A stretch of 8,681 nt of DNA from an uncultured Acidimicrobiales bacterium (GTDB lineage Bacteria; Actinomycetota; Acidimicrobiia; Acidimicrobiales; Iamiaceae). Position numbers and translations under genes: made by a program. Under the pieces are notes generated by a model. It searched no databases and was not told the origin of the DNA. It worked only from the letters and a program-made list of their open reading frames with translations. Positions 1-6,131 of this stretch are shown here, piece by piece. The stretch's first letter is position 1, and the number at the start of each line of letters is the position of its first letter. Where the stretch lies: assembly GCA_937926025.1 (NCBI GenBank), contig CALANQ010000310.1, positions 1 to 8,681 on the forward strand, written 5' to 3'.

Positions 1-2373
1 CGAGCCGATGCCGCGGCCCGGGCTCGGCATGCTGGTGGCGGTGGCGCCGGCGGGGAGGTGGCCGATGGGGCACGTCACGTCGCGGCCCTTCGCCGCGCAG
101 GTCTCCGAGGAGACGAACGCCAGGCGGGGGTCGAGCCGGTCGGTGATGGCGACGCCGGTGGCGTCGTCGGGTCCGGCGTTGCGGACCTCGAGCCGGTAGG
201 TGACGGGGTCACCGACCTTGGCGACCACGGCGTCGCCGTCGCTCTTGGTGATGCCCAGGTCCACGACGGGCTGCGGCGTCTCCTCGGTGGCCCGGTTGCA
301 GCGGGCCTCCGGCGTGGGGTCCGCGCAGTCGGGGTTGGTCTGGTCGCCGTCGACGGTGGCCACGTTGGGGATCTCGTTGCCGGGGCCGGGCAGGTCGGTC
401 ACCTCGACCACGAACGTCCTCGGCGCCGACCCGCCCGGGGCCAGGTCGCCGACCGGGCAGGTGACGGTGAGGTCGTCGGCGGTGCAGCCGTCGTCGGAGC
501 TCACGAACCGCAGGCGCGGGTCGAGCGGGTCGGTGAGCATCACCCCGGTGGCCGGCGACGGCCCGGCGTTGGTGGCGGTGAGCCCGTAGGTGAACCGGTC
601 GCCGACCTTGCGGACGACGGCGTCGCCGTCGGTCTTGGTGATGCCGAGATCCGCTTCGGATGCCGCGGTGACCGCCGCCCGGCTCTCTGCCGTGGTCTCG
701 GTGGGCCCGAACGGGTCGTCGAGCTCGCGGCCCTCGCCCCGAGCCCGGGCCGTGTTGGTGACGGTGCGGTCCGGCGGTCCGTCGACGCGGGTGCGGAACG
801 TGATGGTGAGCCGGTGGGAGCCGTCGGGCGCCGGGTCGAGGCCCAGCGTCCCGCCTGTGGTGCCGTCGGCTCCTGCGCCCACCCGGAACGTCAGGGTGCG
901 CGTCGCCGGGTCCCACTCGGCCTGGTCGTCGCCGGGCCCGTCGCTCTTGGGTCCGAGGAGGTCGGCCGGTCCGCCCGCGGCGTAGCGGATGGAGCCGGGC
1001 ACGTAGGTGAGCCCGTCGGGCAGCGGATCGGTGATCGCGGCCCGCCGGATGGGGTCGATGCCGGTGTTGGTGACGGCCAGGGTCCAGGTGACCTCCTCGC
1101 CGGCGGCCACCGGGTCCGTGGGGGTGACCGTCTTGGTGATGCCGATCTCGGGCTCGTACAGGTCGACGGCGCTGTGGACGACCTGGCTGTAGAGGCTCTC
1201 GGTGCCGGCGGTCTGGACCCGGAACCGGACCGAGGTGTCACCGTTGCCGATCACCTGATCGGTCTGGACCAGGGCGATGTCCTGGTTCAGGTTGGCGAGG
1301 TGGTTGGGGCTGGCGTCGCCGGCGGGCCGCCGTTGGCCGAAGGTGTTGATGGTGCTGTTGAACCAGTCGTCCTCGCCGCGTGCGAGCGGCCGGTCCGGGA
1401 CGGCGAAGGTCCTCCAGGTGGGCCTCGATGGCGAGGAGATGTCCAGCGAGTCCGGTCCGAGGCCCCGGTCGCCGTCGGCCTGGACCACCCCGATGCGGGC
1501 GTTGACCGGTCCCCGGGGCGGCGGCGTGAGGCCGGTGACCTCGAACTCCTGGGCCCCGCGGGCCACGGTGGGGGTGGTCAGCTGCCAGCCGTGCCAGACG
1601 TTGAGGTTGCGGGCCGGCTGGGTCTCGTCGGGGTAGGCGACGGTGAGCGACCACGAGCCGAAGCACCCGCCGAAGCCGCGGCACGACTGGATGTCGGCCA
1701 CGCCGTAGCGGCCCGGGCCGCCGGCCTTCACCAGGCCGGTGACGTCGACGTAGGCGGCGTAGGAGGTGGTGCCGCCGGGGTTGGTGTCGTCCCAGGTGTC
1801 GCGCGTGGTGCCGTCGGCGGGCGCCGCGTCGAGGGTGGCGTAGCCCGAGGATCCCGGCGTGGACAGGCGCACCCGGAACCGGTCGGCCGCGGACGGGGGC
1901 GGATCGGTGTCGCCGGAGCCGTAGAGCTGCTCGGCCGCCGGTACGGCGGTGGCGGCGTTCCAGTGGAGGCCCGCCCACAGCACGGTGGCGCCGGCGGGGA
2001 TCCGCAGCTCGGCGGTGGACGAGGAGAAGGTGGACGGGTCCGAGTCCACGTCGACCGGTTGCATGGAGAACCGGTTGTTGATGGGCGGGAGGGCGGCGCC
2101 GTCGAACCGGGCGAGGCCGGTGGCCCCGGTGCGGGCGCCGTTGCACGCGGCCGCGGACTCGGCGGCGGACCACTGGTCGTTCCGGTAGGTGGGGTCGCAC
2201 GTGGTGGTGACGTTGCCGATGGTGACGATGTCGCCGCGGGCGTCGGCGCTGAACACGGGCTCGGTGAAGGAGTGGGGCGTGGCGGACGTCGGCAGGGGAC
2301 GGAGCGCGACGGCGGCGAGCGACGTGGCCAGCACGGCCACGGCGGCCGCGGGCCGCAGGAACGGGAGGGACAT
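1..2373 (-). CDS. Large secreted DUF11-repeat surface protein (partial, C-terminus beyond the left edge)
   Basis: Reading the minus strand from ATG at 2373 gives 791 codons with no stop up to base 1, so the 3' end is missing. Residues 1-31 look like a signal peptide: one Arg, a long Ala/Val/Leu core, and likely cleavage after PTSA. Residues 35-405 form an N-terminal region rich in Asp, Gly and Thr with paired cysteines (231 and 237). It contains VLWAGLHW (131-138) and YVDVTGLV (208-215), a type often found ahead of DUF11 domains in exported actinobacterial proteins. Three DUF11-like beta-sandwich repeats follow at about 408-545, 575-700 and 705-791+, each opening with (D/E)(L/I)GITK, then a TYxLxxxNAGP-like strand and a TDxLDPRL-type strand. 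A GAGGAG ribosome binding site lies 5 nt before the start. The likely role is cell-surface or matrix protein. The anchor, if there is one, would lie outside the window. The exact partner or ligand is unknown. Confidence 0.87.
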   Translation of the reverse strand, partial: MSLPFLRPAAAVAVLATSLAAVALRPLPTSATPHSFTEPVFSADARGDIVTIGNVTTTCDPTYRNDQWSAAESAAACNGARTGATGLARFDGAALPPINNRFSMQPVDVDSDPSTFSSSTAELRIPAGATVLWAGLHWNAATAVPAAEQLYGSGDTDPPPSAADRFRVRLSTPGSSGYATLDAAPADGTTRDTWDDTNPGGTTSYAAYVDVTGLVKAGGPGRYGVADIQSCRGFGGCFGSWSLTVAYPDETQPARNLNVWHGWQLTTPTVARGAQEFEVTGLTPPPRGPVNARIGVVQADGDRGLGPDSLDISSPSRPTWRTFAVPDRPLARGEDDWFNSTINTFGQRRPAGDASPNHLANLNQDIALVQTDQVIGNGDTSVRFRVQTAGTESLYSQVVHSAVDLYEPEIGITKTVTPTDPVAAGEEVTWTLAVTNTGIDPIRRAAITDPLPDGLTYVPGSIRYAAGGPADLLGPKSDGPGDDQAEWDPATRTLTFRVGAGADGTTGGTLGLDPAPDGSHRLTITFRTRVDGPPDRTVTNTARARGEGRELDDPFGPTETTAESRAAVTAASEADLGITKTDGDAVVRKVGDRFTYGLTATNAGPSPATGVMLTDPLDPRLRFVSSDDGCTADDLTVTCPVGDLAPGGSAPRTFVVEVTDLPGPGNEIPNVATVDGDQTNPDCADPTPEARCNRATEETPQPVVDLGITKSDGDAVVAKVGDPVTYRLEVRNAGPDDATGVAITDRLDPRLAFVSSETCAAKGRDVTCPIGHLPAGATATSMPSPGRGIGS
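208..255 (-). repeat. Copy of a near-identical 48-bp segment, start of DUF11 repeat 3
   Basis: This segment encodes residues 707-722 (GITKSDGDAVVAKVGD). It matches bases 598-645 at 43 of 48 positions, counted by eye. The two copies are 390 bp (130 residues) apart, the period of the DUF11 repeats, so they fit an internal tandem duplication of a domain. Confidence 0.75.
598..645 (-). repeat. Copy of a near-identical 48-bp segment, start of DUF11 repeat 2
   Basis: This segment encodes residues 577-592 (GITKTDGDAVVRKVGD) and is the partner of bases 208-255, with 5 mismatches in 48. DUF11 repeat 1 (from residue 408) is much more diverged at the same place, so repeats 2 and 3 are the younger pair. 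Confidence 0.75.
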
Positions 2374-2573
2374 GGGTTCTCCTCGCCCGACGGGTCTCCC
2401 GGCGGGACGGTTCGACGAAGGGGAAGGCCGGCGACCGGCGAGGAGGACCGCGCGCAGCGGTCGAGGGCGCCGGGGCCGGGGGACGGCGTCGGCGGGGAAC
2501 GCAGGTCTACTGGCCGCCGCCCGGGCTGTCCACGGTTCGGGCCGAAGTGCGACTCATGTGGCGCACGGGGTCA
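2374..2573. other. Intergenic region between the CDF gene and the DUF11 gene
   Basis: These 200 bp separate two minus-strand genes. Apart from the ribosome binding site of the DUF11 gene, only short GC-rich inverted repeats are visible, such as GCCGG-CGA-CCGGC at 2427-2439. No convincing promoter box and no terminator with a T tract could be found. A promoter for the secreted protein is expected here but cannot be placed from sequence alone. Confidence 0.4.
2379..2384 (-). promoter_or_regulatory. Ribosome binding site of the DUF11 protein
   Basis: GAGGAG on the minus strand, 5 nt before the ATG at 2373. It fixes the start of the secreted protein, and the signal peptide begins directly after that start. 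Confidence 0.7.
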
Positions 2574-3512
2574 CTACCAGTTGACGTCGTCGCACCCTCG
2601 GTGGTCTTCGGGCTCGACCTGGAGCGTGGCGTGGTCGATGCCGTAGCGCTCCGCCAGCACCGCCCGGGCTTGGTCCAGCACCCCGTGGGCGTCGGTGCCG
2701 GTGGTGACCATGAGGTGGGCGGAAACCACCTCCATGTCCGAGGTCAGGGTCCACGCGTGGAGGTCGTGGACGTCGACCACGCCGGTGACCGCGGCCAGGT
2801 CGGCGGCGACGGCACCGATGTCGAGCTCGGGCGGCGCCGCTTGGACGAGGACCCGCACCGCCTGGCCGCCGAGCTTCCAGGTGCGGGGCAGGATCCACAT
2901 GCCGATGGCGACGCCGACGACCGGGTCGACCCAGGTCCACCCGGTGAGGGAGATGGTGATGGCGCCGACGATGACGCCCACCGATCCGAGGGTGTCGGCC
3001 AGGACCTCGAGGTAGGCCCCCTGCACGTTCAGGCTCTCCTTGGCGCCTTCTCGCAGGAGGGCGAAGGCGATGAGGTTGGCGGCCAGGCCGAGCACGGCGA
3101 CCACCAGGACGGGACCGGCGTCGATCTTGACGGGGTCGCCGATGCGGTTGACGGCCTCGTACAGCACGTAGAACGCCACGCCGAAGAGCAGGACGGAGTT
3201 GGCGAGGGCGGCGAGGATCTCCAGGCGGTAGAGCCCGAAGGTGTTCTGCGACCGCTTCGACCCGCGGCTGGCCAGCTGGATGGCGGCGAGGGCCATCCCC
3301 AGCCCGAGCACGTCGGTGAGCATGTGCCCGGCGTCGGACAGCAGGGCGAGGGACCCGGTGACGATGCCCGCGACCATCTCCACGAGCATGAGCGCGGCCA
3401 GCACGCAGAAGGCGGTGAAGAGCTTCCCCTTGTGGCGCTCGCCGGATCGGATCGATGCGTGGGAGTGCGCGTGGCCGCCGCCTCCGTGGTCGTGCCCGTG
3501 CTCGTCGGCCAT
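2574..3512 (-). CDS. Cation diffusion facilitator (CDF) metal efflux protein, CzcD/ZitB type
   Basis: A 312-residue membrane antiporter of the CDF family, expected to export Zn2+ or a related divalent metal in exchange for protons. A His-rich cytoplasmic N-terminus (H5, H7, H9, H14, H16, H18) is followed by six membrane segments at about 31-51, 54-80, 98-120, 132-153, 166-189 and 193-210, then a cytoplasmic domain (211-312) with DVHDLHAW (247-254). The metal site in segment 2 is H63xxxD67 within SLALLSDAGHMLTD. In segment 5 the usual HxxxD is E169xxxD173. The start at 3512 was chosen because the His-rich tail begins there, typical of the family; an in-frame ATG at 3608 would add 32 residues without membrane or family features. 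There is no ribosome binding site, but TACGTT lies exactly 6 nt before the ATG, which suits a leaderless transcript. The metal specificity is not certain. Confidence 0.93.
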   Translation of the reverse strand: MADEHGHDHGGGGHAHSHASIRSGERHKGKLFTAFCVLAALMLVEMVAGIVTGSLALLSDAGHMLTDVLGLGMALAAIQLASRGSKRSQNTFGLYRLEILAALANSVLLFGVAFYVLYEAVNRIGDPVKIDAGPVLVVAVLGLAANLIAFALLREGAKESLNVQGAYLEVLADTLGSVGVIVGAITISLTGWTWVDPVVGVAIGMWILPRTWKLGGQAVRVLVQAAPPELDIGAVAADLAAVTGVVDVHDLHAWTLTSDMEVVSAHLMVTTGTDAHGVLDQARAVLAERYGIDHATLQVEPEDHRGCDDVNW

Positions 3513-3524
3513 CGACGGAACGTA
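3513..3524 (-). promoter_or_regulatory. Putative -10 box for a leaderless CDF transcript
   Basis: TACGTT (3524-3519, minus strand) fits the TAnnnT consensus and lies 6 nt before the ATG at 3512, so transcription could begin at the A of the start codon. No clear -35 is seen. Confidence 0.45.
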
Positions 3525-3567
3525 ACCCAGCGGCCCGAACAGGTGCCTGGGACCGGTTCCCGTCCTT

Positions 3568-3606
3568 AACCCGAAATAAAAACAGCTGATGCTTGTTGTT
3601 TTGGGC
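3568..3606. promoter_or_regulatory. AT-rich divergent region between the CDF and SDR genes
   Basis: This is a sharp AT-rich island in otherwise very GC-rich DNA, lying between two genes that point away from each other. It contains AAATAAAAA (3574-3582) and an imperfect inverted repeat, AACAGC / GCTTGTT (3581-3597). TTGTTG at 3593-3598 could serve as a -35 for the SDR operon, but the matching -10 is poor. An operator or promoter role is inferred from position and composition only. Confidence 0.35.
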
Positions 3607-3637
3607 ATCCCGTGAGATCCTGAGCGGGCAACCCATC

Positions 3638-3643
3638 GGAGGA
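3638..3643 (+). promoter_or_regulatory. Ribosome binding site of the SDR gene
   Basis: GGAGGA, 6 nt before the ATG at 3650. It decides for this start over the in-frame upstream ATG at 3593, which has no such site and would add 19 residues in front of the Rossmann strand. Confidence 0.85.
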
Positions 3644-3649
3644 ACCGCC

Positions 3650-4348
3650 ATGCAACGTGTCGCCGTCATCACCGGCGCCAGCCAGGGCCTCGGCCTCGAG
3701 CTGGCCCGCTCGCTCGCCGCCGACGGGTGGTCGCTCGTCATCGACGCCCGCCGCCCCGAGCTGCTGGCCGACGCGACCGACGCCATCGAGTCGACCGCCG
3801 GCCACGGCGCCAAGGTCGTGGCCGTGGCCGGCGACGTGGCGGACCCGGACCACCGCCGGGCGCTCGCCGACGCCGCCCGGGCGACCGGCACCGTGCGCCT
3901 CGTCGTCAACAACGCCTCGACGCTCGGCGCCAGCCCGCTGCCCGCCCTGGTCGACCTGGACCCCGCCACCTACCTGCGCACCCTCGAGGTGAACCTGGTG
4001 GCTCCCATGGCCCTGGTGGCCGCGCTGGCCGACCAGCTGGGCGACGGTGCCACCGTCGTCAACGTCTCGTCCGATGCGGCGGTGGAGCCCTACGACCACT
4101 GGGGCGGCTACGGGTCGTCCAAGGCGGCGCTGGACCACGCCAGCATGATCCTGGCGGCCGAGCACCCCACGTGGCGGGTGCTGGCCGTCGACCCTGGAGA
4201 CCTGGACACCGAGCTCCACCGGTCCGCCTTCCCCGACGAGGACCTGTCGGACCTCCCCGGGCCCGAGGCCGCGGTGCCGGGGTTCCGGCGGCTCATCGAC
4301 GGCTCGCTGCCGAGCGGCCGCTACCGGGCGCAGGAGCTGGTCCGGTGA
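3650..4348 (+). CDS. Short-chain dehydrogenase/reductase (SDR), NAD(P)-dependent
   Basis: A 232-residue classical-type SDR with a Rossmann fold. The cofactor loop is TGASQGLG (8-15), after strand RVAVI. D62 in GDVAD (61-65) is the usual adenine-contacting Asp. NNAS (87-90) matches the family NNAG motif. The catalytic Ser is in NVSS (138-141) and the catalytic pair is Y154 and K158 in YGSSK. The PG motif is at 182-183 (DPGDLDTEL). The basic residues R34 and R35 after the second strand favour NADP(H). The substrate cannot be told from sequence. The stop codon overlaps the GTG start of the QueA-like gene (GTGA), so the two are very likely translationally coupled and used together. At 232 residues it is slightly shorter than usual (about 250), with a reduced C-terminal lid. 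Confidence 0.9.
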   Translation: MQRVAVITGASQGLGLELARSLAADGWSLVIDARRPELLADATDAIESTAGHGAKVVAVAGDVADPDHRRALADAARATGTVRLVVNNASTLGASPLPALVDLDPATYLRTLEVNLVAPMALVAALADQLGDGATVVNVSSDAAVEPYDHWGGYGSSKAALDHASMILAAEHPTWRVLAVDPGDLDTELHRSAFPDEDLSDLPGPEAAVPGFRRLIDGSLPSGRYRAQELVR

Positions 4349-5442
4349 CCGCGCTGGTCACCGCCGAGGCGCCGCCGGTGGACTTCGGTCCGCCGCTGCC
4401 GTTGGGCTTCGCGCTGGACCCCGCCCACGAGGCGCACGAGCCGCCCGAGGCTCGCGGCACCGCCCGCGACGGCGTCCGCCTAATGGTGTCGCCGGGCACC
4501 GCCGCCCCGGTGCACACCACCTTCGACCAGCTGCCGTCGATGCTCGCCCCGGGCGACCTCATCGTGGCCAACACCTCGGGGACCGTCGCGGCGGCGGTCG
4601 ACGCCCGGCTCGACGATGGGTCCACGATCGTGCTCCACGTGTCGACCGAGCTGCCGGGCGGGCTCTGGATGGTGGAGCCCCGCGAGCGCACCGCGTCCGG
4701 TGCGACGCGGCCGCTGCGCCTGGCACCGGTCCCGACCACGGCCCGGCTCGACGCCGAGGCGGCCGTCCACCTCCTCCGGCCGGCGCCGGGGTCCGATCGG
4801 CTCTGGTTGGCCGTCCCGTCTGGCGGCACCGACGTGGCGGCGTCGCTCCGCCGCCACGGCCGCCCCATCCGCTACTCCTACGTGCCCGAGGACTGGCCGC
4901 TGTCGGCGTACCAGACCGTCTTCGCCTCACGGCCCGGCAGCGCCGAGATGCCCAGTGCGTCGCGGCCGTTCACCGACCACGTGGTCGCCCGGCTGGTGGC
5001 CGCAGGGGTGGGCCTCGCCACCATCACGCTGCACACAGGCGTGTCGTCGCTCGAGGGCCACGAGCTGCCCTACGCGGAGCGCTTCGAGGTTCCGGCCACG
5101 ACGGCGGCCATCGTCAACGCGGTGCACGCATCCGGCGGCCGGGTGATCGCGGCCGGCACCACCGTGGTCCGGGCGCTCGAGTCCGCCACCGACGCCCAGG
5201 GCCGGGTCCACCCGGCCGACGGCTGGACCGACGTGGTCATCACCCCGGCCCGGGGGGTGCGGGCGGTCGACGGGCTCATCACCGGCTGGCACGAGCCGGA
5301 GGCCACCCACCTCGCCATGCTCGAAGCGGTCGCCAGCCGCGACGCCCTGCTCATCGCCTACCGGGAGGCGTTCGAGCACGGCTACCTGTGGCACGAGTTC
5401 GGCGACAGCCACCTGCTGCTTCCCTACGCTGACCGGCCATGA
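4345..5442 (+). CDS. QueA-like S-adenosylmethionine:tRNA ribosyltransferase-isomerase, divergent subfamily
   Basis: 365 residues from a GTG start that overlaps the SDR stop by 4 bp. A GGAG lies 8 nt upstream (4333-4336). QueA-type enzymes move the ribosyl part of SAM onto the 7-aminomethyl-7-deazaguanine base of tRNA to make epoxyqueuosine. Family landmarks in order: TTFDQLPSMLAPGDLIVAN (58-76); YQTVFA (189-194); GSAEMPSASRPFT (198-210), where classical QueA has a GSVAAPTAGLHF-type motif; TLHTGV (228-233); GGRVIAAGTTVVRALES (264-280); TDVVITP (295-301); VDGLITGWHEPEATHL (308-323); and HEFGDSHLLL (350-359). The fold and much of the C-terminal half are therefore kept, but several normally invariant motifs are altered, including GLHF and the NDTRV-like segment, which here reads NTSGTV. 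It may be a QueA with relaxed or changed substrate rather than a true queuosine enzyme. No other queuosine gene is in view. Confidence 0.85.
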   Translation: MTALVTAEAPPVDFGPPLPLGFALDPAHEAHEPPEARGTARDGVRLMVSPGTAAPVHTTFDQLPSMLAPGDLIVANTSGTVAAAVDARLDDGSTIVLHVSTELPGGLWMVEPRERTASGATRPLRLAPVPTTARLDAEAAVHLLRPAPGSDRLWLAVPSGGTDVAASLRRHGRPIRYSYVPEDWPLSAYQTVFASRPGSAEMPSASRPFTDHVVARLVAAGVGLATITLHTGVSSLEGHELPYAERFEVPATTAAIVNAVHASGGRVIAAGTTVVRALESATDAQGRVHPADGWTDVVITPARGVRAVDGLITGWHEPEATHLAMLEAVASRDALLIAYREAFEHGYLWHEFGDSHLLLPYADRP

Positions 5443-6131
5443 GCCCCACCCGCACCTCCCGTCCGGCGGCGTCGTCGCCCGGCGAGGTGACGGTGGCCCC
5501 GCCGCTGCCCGCAGGCCGACGGGTCGTGCTCTACGGGGTGCGCCGCCTCGACGACGCCACCGTGGACGAGGTGGCCGAGCTGCTGGACATGACCGTGAGC
5601 GGCGCCCGCCAGCACCTCCAGGCCCTGGCCGAGCAGGGCCTGGTGGAGGCCCAGGAGCAGCCCCGGGCACCGGGCGAGCGGGGTCGACCCCGCCTCACGT
5701 ACCGGGTGACGGAGCTGGCCGACGCCCTGTTCCCGAAGGCGTACGGCGCCCTCACCAACGAGCTGCTCGGCTACCTCGACGACGAGGACGCGTCGGTGGT
5801 GGACCGCATCTTCGCCCGTCGGCGCGACGAGCGGATCCGCCGTGGTCGGGAGCGCATCGCCACCCGGGCCACGCTCGGCGGCAAGGTGCGGGAGGTGGCC
5901 CAGATCCTCGACGAGGACGGGTACCTCGCCACCGCCGAGCGCACCGGGACCGGCACCTACCGGGTGGTGGAGCACAACTGCGCCATCGCCACGGTGGCCC
6001 GTCGTTACGGCCAGGCGTGCAGCAGCGAGATCGAGTTCCTGCGCGCCGTCCTGCCCGGCACCACCGTGGAGCGCACCAAGCACCTGGTGGCCGGCGACCA
6101 GCACTGCGCCTACGAGATCCGGGCCGCCTGA
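5439..6131 (+). CDS. SufR-like winged-helix transcriptional regulator with C-terminal cysteine cluster
   Basis: 230 residues. The winged helix-turn-helix lies at about 28-95: recognition region DMTVSGARQHLQALAEQGLV (50-69), wing RGRPRLTYRVT (81-91). A helical linker follows, rich in Arg and Glu (about 120-150), then a C-terminal sensing domain. Cysteines C181, C194 and C223 sit in the SufR spacing C-X12-C-X13-x-X14-C, but the third of the four SufR cysteines is replaced by T208. SufR proteins bind an Fe-S cluster and repress suf genes. No suf gene is seen here, so the local target is more likely its own operon. The ATG overlaps the QueA-like stop by 4 bp (ATGA) and has no ribosome binding site, implying coupling to the gene before it. 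Its 3' end overlaps the converging toxin gene by 22 bp. Family placement is firm; cluster binding is inferred. Confidence 0.85.
   Translation: MSPTRTSRPAASSPGEVTVAPPLPAGRRVVLYGVRRLDDATVDEVAELLDMTVSGARQHLQALAEQGLVEAQEQPRAPGERGRPRLTYRVTELADALFPKAYGALTNELLGYLDDEDASVVDRIFARRRDERIRRGRERIATRATLGGKVREVAQILDEDGYLATAERTGTGTYRVVEHNCAIATVARRYGQACSSEIEFLRAVLPGTTVERTKHLVAGDQHCAYEIRAA

Noticed and set aside
2547..2566. Possible terminator hairpin GTGCG / CGCAC after the CDF gene
   Set aside because: Only 5 bp of stem with a 10-base loop and no T tract; not distinguishable from chance.
58..2646. 862-residue open frame on the plus strand, the longest closed frame in the window
   Set aside because: It is the antisense shadow of the DUF11 gene. 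Its product is low-complexity Gly/Arg/Val with no domain or secretion signal, and it runs into the CDF gene.
3513..3608. 32-residue N-terminal extension of the CDF protein from an ATG at 3608
   Set aside because: It would reach into the SDR upstream region and shows no conservation signs. The His-rich start at 3512 is typical of the family and has a well-placed -10 box.
2554..3969. 471-residue minus-strand open frame overlapping the CDF and SDR genes
   Set aside because: Arg/Pro/Gly-rich shadow frame in another phase of the CDF gene and antisense to the SDR gene; no motifs.
3727..4344. N-terminal extension of the QueA-like frame back to 3727
   Set aside because: It lies out of frame inside the SDR gene and is Arg/Pro-rich without family features; the GTG at 4345 starts just before the QueA homology.
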